39,784 bases of DNA from the NCBI GenBank assembly GCA_017429345.1, contig JAFRPB010000248.1, positions 1 to 39,784 of the forward strand, in the 5' to 3' direction. Under the pieces are notes generated by a model. That model was not told the origin of the DNA and made no database searches. It saw only the letters and a list, made by a program, of their open reading frames with translations. Position numbers and translations under genes: made by a program. The stretch is from Clostridia bacterium. Lineage in GTDB: Bacteria > Bacillota > Clostridia > Oscillospirales > Acutalibacteraceae. This document shows, piece after piece, positions 24,808-33,259 of the stretch. How positions within the stretch are numbered: the first letter of the stretch is position 1; each line of letters opens with the position of its first letter.

Positions 24808-27129
24808 TTATTTTATTTCGACTTTTCCGACCGAGCCCGCCTTCACGGCGAGCTCCGCCGTATATTCCGTTCCGTCGGCATAGACAGCGACAGTATACTT
24901 GCGGTCGGCGTCGCCGTTGTTCTCTGCGGTCACCTCAAACCCGGCTCCGACGCGTCTGCAGGCAAAGCGGTTTGTAACCGTTTCGCTTTCGTTCAGGATC
25001 AGCTCCGCCGTATCATCCGCGTAAAGCTCGACGCGAAGCTCCCCGGGAATGCCCTCGTCAAGGCTCATGCAGTCGGGCTGATACGCCGCGCCGCCGCCGA
25101 CTCTGACAAACATCGGCAGGCCTTCCTTTTTGAGCAGGGGCGCGTCGCACACGACGGTCCTGCTGCCGGCAAGGCGTTCCTTCGTCCACATATTGACCCA
25201 CGTTCCCTCCGGCAGGTAGACCTTGCGCGAAGTCGCGCCGGCTTCGGTCACGGGCGCGGCGAGAATGTGCTCGCCGATATAAAACTGATCGTCGATCGCG
25301 TACAGCCGGGGGTCCGTCGTGTCGTAATAGAACATCGGGCGGATGATCGGCTCGCCGGTCCTCGAGCCGTGGATCGCGTAGGAATAGACCGTCGGAATGA
25401 ATCTGTATCGGTATTTAAGGCATTCGCGGTAAAGCTCCCGCGTTTCCACGGGGCAGTTCCACGGCCATTTCGCCGTGGACGCCTGACCGTTGTGCATTCT
25501 GGGCATCGGGCAGAAGATGATGCTCTGGCAGAAGCGCCGCGCGATGTTTTCCACGTCGAACTGCATCTCGTCCGGCGGCGTCGTCACACCGCCGCCGGGC
25601 ATGAAGCCGCCCAGATCGTAGCCGCACAGGGTAAAGCCCGCCATCCCGGCGTTGATGATATACCAGATATCCTCCTTGAAACGGTGAATGCCGAACTGCG
25701 TGTCGCCCGCCCAGGGGAGCGCGTATCTCTGGCTGCCGATGCCGCCGCCCCGCGAGAGCGACATATGCCCCTCGACGCCGTTTTCCGCCATCGTCTCTGA
25801 GATCACCCGGTTCCACAAGGGGCCGAACAGGTTCCGCGAAGGGATCCCCGGCATCACCTCGCCGCTGACCCGGTCGGAATGGTCCGTCCACCACTGAGTA
25901 ACGCCGTCTTTGATCCGCGGGACGAGGAAGGTCTTGTAATAGTCGATGCCGCGCTGTGTCGCGACGTCGGGCACCGTCTCGTTGTTGACCTGCCGCAGAA
26001 GACCCTGCGCGAGGGCGGGGATCGCGGTGGAGGGCTTGAACGCGCAGGAATTGATGTGCAGCACGGTCTTGATATTCGATTTTTCAAGCTCTTTGATCAT
26101 GCCGACGCCGTCGCCGAAATCGGGGTGCCAGTTGTAGTCGTCCGAGGGATAGCCCCAGCCGCTGGCGTATTCCCGGATAAATCTCGCGCCGCCGCGCCAC
26201 GGGCCGTCGAGCACGATCGCGTCGCAGGGATAGCCCTCGCGGCGCATGCGCGCGGTATCGTCGATCGCGCCCTGCGCCTTCTCAAAGCTCAGGCTGCTGC
26301 ACCAGTAGCCCATGAGCCACTTTTTCGGGAATCGGTTCGTGCCCACGATCTTCGCGTAGCTCTTCGTGATCTCCGGGATATCGCCGCAGAAGACGAAGAG
26401 ATCATAATCGCCGCCGGGCGCGTGAAGGAACCATTCGTTTTCATCCGTCTTCGCCATATCGAAATACACGTGCGGCCACGGATTGTTGAAGAACAGACCG
26501 CAGCCCGCCGAGCTGATGAAATAGGGGATCGGGAAACCGCCGTAATCGCCGACGCGCGCGCCGCCCTTCTCAGAGAAGATATCCGCGGACTCCCCGGTAC
26601 GGTCCGGCTTATAGATCCGCGCGCCGAAGCCGGAATACCGTTCGTCCCCGATGCGCTCGAACTCGGTGTAGCTGCGCATGCCGGAATACTCCGCCGTTTC
26701 GGCAAAGCGCGCGCCGCCGTTTTTGGTTTTGATCAGCGTTCTGCCCTCCGCCGTGCGGAATTCGAATTCGTTCGTGTTCATATCGAATACGAGGGTCAGG
26801 CGTTCGTTCGAGAAGGTGATCACGCCGTCCTCAAGGCTGTAATCATAGTCCGACGCCGCCCAGTCCGTATTGATAAGACCGAGGCGCTCGGTCACGGTCT
26901 TTTCCACGCGCGCGCCGGGCTGCGTGATGCGCAGGCGCAGCGTGTTCTCAAAGCAGTTTTCGATGATGATATCGCGCCCCTGCGAAGTGATCACGGTCAC
27001 GCCCTTGTCGTGCCGGTACTCTCCCTTTACGGTAAGCTCGGGCGATCTGAAATCGTCCGGTTCGAGGATATAATCAAGGTACTCCGCGTCATACAGCGCG
27101 TCCGGGTGGATCCTGAGCAGTTTTTCCAT
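24808..27129 (-). CDS. GH31-family glycosidase, divergent type
   Basis: A 773-residue protein without a signal peptide. GH31 landmarks: an N-terminal beta-sandwich, KKWLMGYWCSSLSF at the barrel start (269-282), nucleophile region TQWWTDHSD (Asp416) and acid/base LPWAGDTQFG (Asp476), then a beta-sandwich from about 640. The nucleophile context WWTDHSD differs from the usual WxDMNE or WFDEAEPE, so its substrate probably differs from the other GH31 at 17220. AAAGGAG and a promoter at 27175-27203 precede it; the MBL gene follows 21 bp later. Confidence 0.88.
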   Translation of the reverse strand: MEKLLRIHPDALYDAEYLDYILEPDDFRSPELTVKGEYRHDKGVTVITSQGRDIIIENCFENTLRLRITQPGARVEKTVTERLGLINTDWAASDYDYSLEDGVITFSNERLTLVFDMNTNEFEFRTAEGRTLIKTKNGGARFAETAEYSGMRSYTEFERIGDERYSGFGARIYKPDRTGESADIFSEKGGARVGDYGGFPIPYFISSAGCGLFFNNPWPHVYFDMAKTDENEWFLHAPGGDYDLFVFCGDIPEITKSYAKIVGTNRFPKKWLMGYWCSSLSFEKAQGAIDDTARMRREGYPCDAIVLDGPWRGGARFIREYASGWGYPSDDYNWHPDFGDGVGMIKELEKSNIKTVLHINSCAFKPSTAIPALAQGLLRQVNNETVPDVATQRGIDYYKTFLVPRIKDGVTQWWTDHSDRVSGEVMPGIPSRNLFGPLWNRVISETMAENGVEGHMSLSRGGGIGSQRYALPWAGDTQFGIHRFKEDIWYIINAGMAGFTLCGYDLGGFMPGGGVTTPPDEMQFDVENIARRFCQSIIFCPMPRMHNGQASTAKWPWNCPVETRELYRECLKYRYRFIPTVYSYAIHGSRTGEPIIRPMFYYDTTDPRLYAIDDQFYIGEHILAAPVTEAGATSRKVYLPEGTWVNMWTKERLAGSRTVVCDAPLLKKEGLPMFVRVGGGAAYQPDCMSLDEGIPGELRVELYADDTAELILNESETVTNRFACRRVGAGFEVTAENNGDADRKYTVAVYADGTEYTAELAVKAGSVGKVEIK

Positions 27130-27174
27130 GTCGGTCTCCTTTCGTTACGAAAAACAGCGTACCTATTTTCTGAT

Positions 27175-27203
27175 ATCATATCAAAAAAATTGCAAAAAAT
27201 CAA
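27175..27203 (-). promoter_or_regulatory. Promoter of GH31-MBL operon
   Basis: On the minus strand, TTGATT (27198-27203), a 17-nt spacer, TATGAT (27175-27180). Confidence 0.65.
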
Positions 27204-27350
27204 CCGGATCGCGAAAAAGCCTGCCGGGGAACAGACGCAAACCGCCCGCGGGACCGGTCCCCGACGGGCGAACGGCGTTTTCTCCGACACGGCGGGACGG
27301 TCTGTCCGACACGGAAAACCGATTTTTGCGGCGCGCAGGAATGTTTTTTA

Positions 27351-27379
27351 TTGCATCTTCCGACGGCGTGTGCTATAAT
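27351..27379 (+). promoter_or_regulatory. Promoter of Ntn-hydrolase gene
   Basis: TTGCAT (27351-27356), a 17-nt spacer, TATAAT (27374-27379) with an extended TGC upstream. It is divergent from the GH31 operon promoter. Confidence 0.75.
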
Positions 27380-27444
27380 CCAATTTGAAATAACGGAAAT
27401 TAAGAGACGGTATCATACCGAAAACATCCGGGGAGGACAGATCC

Positions 27445-28629
27445 GTGAAACATGCTTCGGAACTTATCGAAAAAGCTGGCGCGGCGCTCGGCAGGACGAG
27501 AGACAAACTCCGCGACGCGGCGGTATGTCAGCGCGCGACCGTGCGTTCGGTCAAAAAGCTCGACAAAAATATCTATCTTCTGGATTATCGGAACGATTAT
27601 CACCTGCCCGAGCTTCTTGAGAAGGGCGTGTCGTCCATCGGCGGGCTGATGGCGTTCGCCGCGGATTCCCTCACCTTCGGGTTCCGCCTGTGCAAAATCG
27701 GCGGGGACGAGGGCGCGGGATGCTCCACGTTCGAAGCCTTTACCCCGGCGGGGGATCATATCCTTGCGCGGAATTTCGACTACAAGCCCGCGCCGTGCTT
27801 CCTCGTGTGGACCCATCCCGAAAACGGGTACGCGAGCGTATCGTCCGTCGACGCGAATTTCATGCTGTACGGCTCGACGCTGAAATGCAGCCGCCTGAAC
27901 GCGCACCGCGTTCTGATCGCGCCCTATTGCTGCGTGGACGGGATGAACGAAAAGGGTCTTGCGATCGCGGTGCTGCAGCTGCGCGCGAAAGCCACGAAGC
28001 AGACGGACCCCGGCAAAAAGGATATCACGACCACCGCGCTGATCCGCGCCGTGCTCGACACCTGCGCCAACGTCGACGAGGCGGTCGCGCTGCTTGGGCG
28101 GTACAATATGCGCGATTCGCTCGGCATCAATTATCATTACCAGATCGTCGACGCGTCCGGCAGGAGCGTCGTCGCGGAATATATCGACAATACGCTGCAT
28201 GTCTACGAGCGCGGCAGCGACGCATACCCCGTGACCGGCTCCGTTTACGAGGACGACGGGCTTGACCGGCAGTACGCTTCGAACTTCAGCCTGACGAAAG
28301 ATACCGGCGCGTACCGGATCGAGCAGCACGGCGAGGACCGCGCCGAGGCGATCAAAAAGGTATTGAAAGAAAAGGACGGGACCCTGACGGAGCTCGAGGC
28401 GATGGACCTGCTCTCGCACGTGCGGCTTCTGTATAAGCACGATATTTACCCGTGGACCGTGGTCGCTTTGTGGAGCGCCGTTTACAACACGCAGCAAAAG
28501 ACCGTGAAGATCGCCGCGAATCTCGATTACGGGCATATCTATACGTTCAAGGTCGACGCCCCGCGTCGGGTGCTCAAGCACGAGGCGATCAAAAAATCCG
28601 CGTATCCGGTGACGATCTGGTCGCATTGA
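27445..28629 (+). CDS. Ntn-hydrolase, choloylglycine hydrolase/acyltransferase-like
   Basis: A 394-residue protein starting with GTG; GGGGAGG lies 8-9 nt upstream. The core GAGCSTFEAFTPAGDHILARNFDY (about 90-113) carries the N-terminal nucleophile Cys93 after a Gly92-Cys93 cleavage site, and the Arg/Asn/Asp of ARNFDY, as in C59/C45 linear amide hydrolases (penicillin V acylase, bile salt hydrolase, acyl-CoA:6-APA acyltransferase-type). INYHYQIVD near 229 is a further family motif. About 92 residues precede the nucleophile, so self-cleavage to release the active enzyme is expected. No signal peptide. It probably hydrolyses an amide bond of a small molecule. Stands alone with its own promoter. 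Confidence 0.85.
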   Translation: MKHASELIEKAGAALGRTRDKLRDAAVCQRATVRSVKKLDKNIYLLDYRNDYHLPELLEKGVSSIGGLMAFAADSLTFGFRLCKIGGDEGAGCSTFEAFTPAGDHILARNFDYKPAPCFLVWTHPENGYASVSSVDANFMLYGSTLKCSRLNAHRVLIAPYCCVDGMNEKGLAIAVLQLRAKATKQTDPGKKDITTTALIRAVLDTCANVDEAVALLGRYNMRDSLGINYHYQIVDASGRSVVAEYIDNTLHVYERGSDAYPVTGSVYEDDGLDRQYASNFSLTKDTGAYRIEQHGEDRAEAIKKVLKEKDGTLTELEAMDLLSHVRLLYKHDIYPWTVVALWSAVYNTQQKTVKIAANLDYGHIYTFKVDAPRRVLKHEAIKKSAYPVTIWSH

Positions 28630-28657
28630 GAAACGGACGGAAAATAATAATACGCCA

Positions 28658-28686
28658 ACAAAAAAAGCGGTCCGATATCGGGCCGC
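28658..28686 (-). terminator. Terminator of the phosphodiesterase-GH106-amidohydrolase operon
   Basis: GCGGTCCGAT directly abuts ATCGGGCCGC (28667-28686), giving a nearly perfect stem, followed on the minus strand by seven or more Ts. It lies 13 bp after the TAA at 28700-28702. Confidence 0.75.
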
Positions 28687-28699
28687 CCTTCTTATCGCT

Positions 28700-28750
28700 T
28701 TATTCCCCCAGCCGTTTGCGCAGCGTTTCGCCGAGGATGTTGGTCTTCGC
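28700..28750 (-). other. In-frame C-terminal remnant after TAG of amidohydrolase
   Basis: Directly after the TAG (28751-28753) the same frame stays open for 16 codons, AKTNILGETLRKRLGE, then TAA. This matches the usual C-terminal tail of amidohydrolase-2 family proteins (I-L-G-x-N-x-x-x-L-L-G). The end of the gene therefore appears split off by a nonsense codon. Confidence 0.7.
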
Positions 28751-29512
28751 CTATTCGGGGATGTTCAGCTCCCGGATGCGCTTCATCGCGCGCTTCACAT
28801 ATTCTATATCGTTGAACGGGAAGTCGAGACCGAAGATCGTCCTTTCCGTGCCGGTCTGATGGATCAGCGTTTCTATTTCGAGATCCGTCAGCGACCACGG
28901 GCCGCAAAGGCCGTTCTGGGCCGGCTCCACGCTCGTCAGCCCCGCGTAGCAATGCGCGTTGCGGGAATTGTTGCACATCACGAGAAGCGCCTCGCGGAAA
29001 AAGCTGTAGCCGCCGACGTGCTCCATGCTGAAATACAGATCCGGGAAGTTATAAGTGATCTCGTCGAACAGCAGCATGCGGTAATCCTTGATGCGATGCC
29101 AGTGCAGCCCCGTATGGAAGGACAGGAACAGCCCCAGCTCCTGCGCGTTTTCGTAGATCTCGAACGCCTTCGGGCTGTCGATCGCGAATTCCTGCGCCGC
29201 CGGATGCAGCTTGATGCCCTTGAGACCGAGCTCCGAGATCCTGCGGACCTGATCGGCGATCGGCTCCGCATCTTCCGCGACGTCCACCGTGCCGAAGCCG
29301 ACGAGCCGGTCGTTGCCTTTGATCGTTTCGGCGAGCCATACGTTCTGATTGATATCGCAGAACTGCGCGCTCTCTTGGAAGCGCAGCGGGAACGGCGCGA
29401 ACGCGACCGCGCGGTCGATCTCGCAGGCGTCGAGCATTTCCATAAGGCGTTCGATGCAGCCGCCTTCTCTCAATTCTTTCGGGTAAAGGTGCGCGTGATT
29501 CGCAAAGATCAT
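28751..29512 (-). CDS. Amidohydrolase-2 family metal-dependent hydrolase, amber-interrupted
   Basis: A 253-residue product as read to TAG. TIM-barrel amidohydrolase marks: HAH (residues 6-8), KGIKLHP (Lys101, His103), FHTG (His133), SMEHVGGY (His165) and FGLDFPF (Asp230). It probably hydrolyses or decarboxylates a small cyclic or carboxylated substrate in the cytosol. The start at 29512 is chosen because GAGAGGG precedes it; the frame extends upstream to 29734 but only as antisense-like overlap with the previous gene. Sixteen further in-frame codons with a family-typical tail follow the TAG, so this is either a gene with a recent nonsense mutation (CAG to TAG is simplest) or a readthrough case. 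It is third in an operon, 23 bp after the GH106-like gene. Confidence 0.8.
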   Translation of the reverse strand: MIFANHAHLYPKELREGGCIERLMEMLDACEIDRAVAFAPFPLRFQESAQFCDINQNVWLAETIKGNDRLVGFGTVDVAEDAEPIADQVRRISELGLKGIKLHPAAQEFAIDSPKAFEIYENAQELGLFLSFHTGLHWHRIKDYRMLLFDEITYNFPDLYFSMEHVGGYSFFREALLVMCNNSRNAHCYAGLTSVEPAQNGLCGPWSLTDLEIETLIHQTGTERTIFGLDFPFNDIEYVKRAMKRIRELNIPE

Positions 29513-29535
29513 GGGAAACCCTCTCTTTCTATATT

Positions 29536-32139
29536 TCACCCACACGCCGTGGGCGTTTCCGGCTCCGCTTCGCGCAGCCAGCGGACGGGGCCGATCAGCC
29601 CGGACGCCGGGATCGCAAGATAGCACGAGAACCAGTCCCGCACGGCGTTGGCGAGCGTGTTGGAGACCTCGATCACAAGCTCGTTCTTCCCGGGTTTCAG
29701 CGCGCCGGAAAGGTCGTAGCGGTAGGGTTTGCATACCCGCACGCCGAGATCAACGCCGTTCAGCCAAAGATGAGTCGTCTGCCCGACTTCACCGAGATCG
29801 ATCCCGCACACGCCGTCGGATGCGTCGAACGTACACGTATAGCGGATCTTTCCGGAGAATTCCGGATCCGCTTGGATATCCGTGATATTCGGCAGCCGCC
29901 GCGCGTCGGCGCTTTCGGCGTATGTCGTAAAACGCTCCAAATCGGTATACGGAGCCGTTTCGATTCTGAAATTCAGAAGCGCGTCTCCCGCGTCCGCAAG
30001 CGTCTTTTGCGCCGGGAGGGCGGGGATGTCGGCTCGGTCCCGGTCGAACACCGCCAGCACGGACTGATACGGCGCGAGCGACAGGGATATTTCTCCGTCC
30101 TTTACCGGGGCGGTATAGACGGAATCGTTCAGCAGGTCCAAAATCAGACAGCCGTCCGCGTCCTTCACGGCAGGCAGCATGACAGCGGTTTTTGCCGGGT
30201 CGCACACGGACTCGTTGAAGAACATATAAATATCCGCCTGTTCCGAGACAAAATGCGCGCACCGCAGCAGAGGATGATCGCCCGCGACGAGGATATCCCG
30301 TTCGAGCGCGCCGTCCGCAGCCGCAAGCAGCCCTTCGGCGGTCTCGTTTTTCTTCATATAGATCACGGGAACGCCCGCTTCTTCGATCCGTCCCAGCGCG
30401 GCGGCGAGCCGTTCCGGCAGCGCTTTCGCCCACGGGACGATCAGGCACCCGTACCGGCGATCGCCGACCCGCAGCGCGCCGTTTTCCGCTTTTGCAGGGA
30501 ACAGGCGCGCGCCGCTTTCCGCAAGGAAGCAATCCGCCGGCAGAATATCGTAATCGATGTGCGCGTCGTACAGGATCTTCGCAGGCGCCTGCGTGAGCAT
30601 CGCGTCGCCGTATTCATTGCTCCACTCCGCGTCCGCGTGATAAAGGATCGCGGCATCCGCGACGAGCCGGGCGTGATACAGCAGGTGAGCGACCTTGTTG
30701 CCGTAGGTCATCAGCTTCGAGAAGGCCTCGAACTGCGGGTCCTGCCCCTCCGCGCCGAAGTGGGGCGGGCAGTCGGGATCGGGGAATTTCGAGGAAAACG
30801 CGTGGGGCACGAAGTGATTGACCCCGCGCACCAGCAGGTGGTCGAGCAGCCATTTCATGGTCGGCGCGCCTTCCGCCCACCCGTATGCGCCGAAGACCTC
30901 GCACATGGCGCGGTTCTGCATATCAACTCCGATGTGCGCGAGGGAAGAACAGAGCTTTGCGAGCACGTAGTCGTAAAACGCGGGGTCGGCGTTGTTGCCG
31001 AAGGCGGTCGCCGTATGGATATAATGCGCCATGCCGGGGACGAGCTGATGCAGCACGATATCCATGCCGCTCATATGCTGCCCGTCCAGCGCGCGGAAAT
31101 AGTGCCCGGCGCTGCAGCCGAGCCGCGCGTGGGCGTTCATATCCTCGATAATGTGCCCGATATACATTACGCCGTGGTCCCGGCACCAGTCGCCGAGCTG
31201 CCGGGTGAAGCAGTCGCGGTAAAGGCGCGTGACCGCGTCCATATAGGCGTGACGGAGCTCCCCGGTCCCTGTCCCGAAGTCGAACCAGAGCGCGGGCAGC
31301 AGCGGCGCGGGGTCGAAGCCCAGCGCGTCGCGCATCATACCGGTCACGCGTTCGTTCCACGGGAGGGCAAGCCCCGGCATTCCGACGCGGCGGTCGTACA
31401 TGCCCTTATCCGTCGCGTGCTCCCCTTCCCATGTGTTCGCAAGGCAGGGCTCGTCCGAGAAAAAGCCCGCGAAGGTCGTGCCGAAATACCGCGCGTAACG
31501 CCGGTAATGCGACTCGTAAACGGTATCGATCAGCACGCGCACGGAGTCCTCCCGCAGCATATCGACGTAGTCGGGATGCTGACTGCCGCCCCGCGTTTTG
31601 TAAAGGAAAAATACGCGGTGGCACCCTGCCGGAACGGAGAACTGCAGGAATTTGCCGCACATCCCCTCCGTCAGGCGGATCGGCTCCGCAAGGCACTCCT
31701 CTCCCCCGTCCGCGCGGGGATAGGCGTAAACTTCCAATAATTCGTGCTCTTCGTCGGGCGTCTCCGGCAGAAGAAGCGCGTCGGAAAGCGGGCCCATCAC
31801 GTCCACGTGCCGTTCTGTCAGCTGCCATTTGCGCAAGTCGGGATGATCTTTCATCCGTCCCGCGGCGTGCCCGGTGGGGAAATGGTCGTCGTCCAGCAGC
31901 CACACCTGCATGCCGCGCTTTTCGGCTTCGGCGAGAATGCGGTCCATATCCCGCCACCAGGTCTCCCCGCAGAAATCGGGATGCGGGCGGGATTCCACGC
32001 AGAACGCGCGGCAGCCGCTGCTCAGGATCCGCTCGATCTGCTCGGGGATCTTCTCGTAATGGTCGCCGTGCTGCCAGTAAAACGGCAGCATAAAATTATC
32101 TTCCCTGCCGTGCAGGATATCGTTCAGCCATCGGTTCAT
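29536..32139 (-). CDS. GH106-like (alpha-L-rhamnosidase-type) large glycosidase
   Basis: An 867-residue protein without a signal peptide. The N-terminal barrel start MNRWLNDILHGREDNF...FYWQHGD, VESRPHPDFCGETWWRDMDRILAEAEKRGM and WLLDDDHFPTGHAAG resemble the GH106 pattern (KGMxxWxYDExxxPSG). FFSDEPC near 223 and YIGHIIEDMNAH near 320 lie in catalytic-site-like positions. Residues about 780-850 form a galactose-binding-like beta-sandwich (HLWLNGVDLGVRVCKPYRYDLSGAL). The frame opens at a GTG (32148) overlapping the upstream stop, but the ATG at 32139 matches homologous starts as I recall them. It sits between a phosphodiesterase and an amidohydrolase in one operon. Substrate inferred only. Confidence 0.75.
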   Translation of the reverse strand: MNRWLNDILHGREDNFMLPFYWQHGDHYEKIPEQIERILSSGCRAFCVESRPHPDFCGETWWRDMDRILAEAEKRGMQVWLLDDDHFPTGHAAGRMKDHPDLRKWQLTERHVDVMGPLSDALLLPETPDEEHELLEVYAYPRADGGEECLAEPIRLTEGMCGKFLQFSVPAGCHRVFFLYKTRGGSQHPDYVDMLREDSVRVLIDTVYESHYRRYARYFGTTFAGFFSDEPCLANTWEGEHATDKGMYDRRVGMPGLALPWNERVTGMMRDALGFDPAPLLPALWFDFGTGTGELRHAYMDAVTRLYRDCFTRQLGDWCRDHGVMYIGHIIEDMNAHARLGCSAGHYFRALDGQHMSGMDIVLHQLVPGMAHYIHTATAFGNNADPAFYDYVLAKLCSSLAHIGVDMQNRAMCEVFGAYGWAEGAPTMKWLLDHLLVRGVNHFVPHAFSSKFPDPDCPPHFGAEGQDPQFEAFSKLMTYGNKVAHLLYHARLVADAAILYHADAEWSNEYGDAMLTQAPAKILYDAHIDYDILPADCFLAESGARLFPAKAENGALRVGDRRYGCLIVPWAKALPERLAAALGRIEEAGVPVIYMKKNETAEGLLAAADGALERDILVAGDHPLLRCAHFVSEQADIYMFFNESVCDPAKTAVMLPAVKDADGCLILDLLNDSVYTAPVKDGEISLSLAPYQSVLAVFDRDRADIPALPAQKTLADAGDALLNFRIETAPYTDLERFTTYAESADARRLPNITDIQADPEFSGKIRYTCTFDASDGVCGIDLGEVGQTTHLWLNGVDLGVRVCKPYRYDLSGALKPGKNELVIEVSNTLANAVRDWFSCYLAIPASGLIGPVRWLREAEPETPTACG

Positions 32140-32144
32140 AAATA

Positions 32145-33176
32145 TCACCCGAGAATCGTTTTGTTAGAGATGATGAACGTCATGCGCTCCTCAAAGCTCG
32201 CCCCGCCGTGACTAAGGCCGACGCCGCCGTGGTCGGTGGTGATCAGGATCAGCCAGTCCTCTGTACCGTAGCTCGCGCGGGCTTCGATCGCGTCGATGAT
32301 ATCCATGCCCGTCGCCTCCGCGTCGCGGAACGCGCTCACGTAGCGGACGTTCTGCGGCCCGAAGCCGGTGGCGTGCCCCTGATGGTCGGTATACTCGAGC
32401 GTGAGGAAAATGAAATCGGAGCAGTCCTGCTTCCGAATATCCGAAATGACGTTGCTCTTCGTGCCTTCGTCGGAGCGCGCGCGCAGGAAGGTCGCGTTCA
32501 CGCCGTTTTCTTCCGCATAATTCTTTTCGTTGATGTAGGTGGCGTTCTTCTTGCTGAAATGGCCCGCCCACGAGACGTAAAACGCGCTCTTGCCGACCGT
32601 GCCGTCCTCGACGAGCGAGAGCAGCAGGGTCTTCGGCTCCAGGGGCTTGGGCTGCCCGTTTTTATTCACGCCGATCTCCCCCGCCCATTTGCCGATGAGC
32701 ATGGAGCACCAGCCCGGCGCGGTGGAGGTCGCCTGTACGTTCTGGGCGGGATACTTCACGCCGCCGCAATAGCCGAACACGCCCTGTCCGCCGTTGTCGA
32801 GCAGGTGATTGATCGCGCTGCGCTTCGCGGTGGGCAGAAGCCGCAGGGTATCGACGCGGCAGCCGTCGTAGCCGATCACGATCGCCTTTTTCGCGGTTTT
32901 GCCCTCCGGCAGAGGCGAAGCGAAATGGGCTTCGATCAGGTTACGGATCTCGGTCTGCGGCAGCGCCTCTTCCCACGAGTCGGAAAGCATCGGCAGCTGT
33001 CCGAGCGCTTCTTCGAATTCTATCTTCGGGAGCGCGTCGTCGCCCTCCGCCATCCATTTGCTCGGGTGATAGGCATGCTGATAACCGACGTATCCGCCGA
33101 CCGCGCCGCCGATCACGAGCACCGCGGCAAGCACGCAGAGAATGATTTTGACAGATTTTTTCATGGGCCTTTTCAT
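32145..33176 (-). CDS. Membrane-anchored nucleotide pyrophosphatase/phosphodiesterase (alkaline phosphatase superfamily)
   Basis: A 343-residue protein with one N-terminal transmembrane helix (about 9-32), so the catalytic domain is external. Metal and nucleophile motifs of the type I phosphodiesterase/NPP group are seen: VIGYDGCRVDTL (Asp104), STAPGWCSMLIG (nucleophile Thr152), LEYTDHQGHATGFG (Asp264, His268) and ITTDHGG (Asp315, His316), with His323 in LSHGG. It could release phosphate or sulfate-like groups from glycans or nucleotides. First gene of a three-gene operon; its stop lies within 10 bp of the GH106-like start. The promoter at 33214-33242 is just 38 bp upstream. Confidence 0.87.
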   Translation of the reverse strand: MKRPMKKSVKIILCVLAAVLVIGGAVGGYVGYQHAYHPSKWMAEGDDALPKIEFEEALGQLPMLSDSWEEALPQTEIRNLIEAHFASPLPEGKTAKKAIVIGYDGCRVDTLRLLPTAKRSAINHLLDNGGQGVFGYCGGVKYPAQNVQATSTAPGWCSMLIGKWAGEIGVNKNGQPKPLEPKTLLLSLVEDGTVGKSAFYVSWAGHFSKKNATYINEKNYAEENGVNATFLRARSDEGTKSNVISDIRKQDCSDFIFLTLEYTDHQGHATGFGPQNVRYVSAFRDAEATGMDIIDAIEARASYGTEDWLILITTDHGGVGLSHGGASFEERMTFIISNKTILG

Positions 33177-33213
33177 GGTGTTAATTTCCTTTCCGTTAGG
33201 TTATTGCATCTCT

Positions 33214-33242
33214 ATTGTACGCGATTCCGGACGCAATTGCAA
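33214..33242 (-). promoter_or_regulatory. Promoter of phosphodiesterase operon
   Basis: On the minus strand, TTGCAA (33237-33242), a 17-nt spacer, TACAAT (33214-33219). It lies directly downstream of the small basic-protein gene and its terminator. Confidence 0.65.
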
Positions 33243-33259
33243 GAGCGGATAAGACTATC

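Noticed and set aside
28751-28753. Genome-wide TAG recoding
   Set aside because: Only one gene supports it, and TAG also seems to end the small gene at 33260. It cannot be concluded from this window.
29513-29734. N-terminal extension of the amidohydrolase
   Set aside because: It would overlap the end of the GH106-like gene, has Arg-rich antisense-like sequence, and the ATG at 29512 has a suitable ribosome site and begins with the HAH motif.
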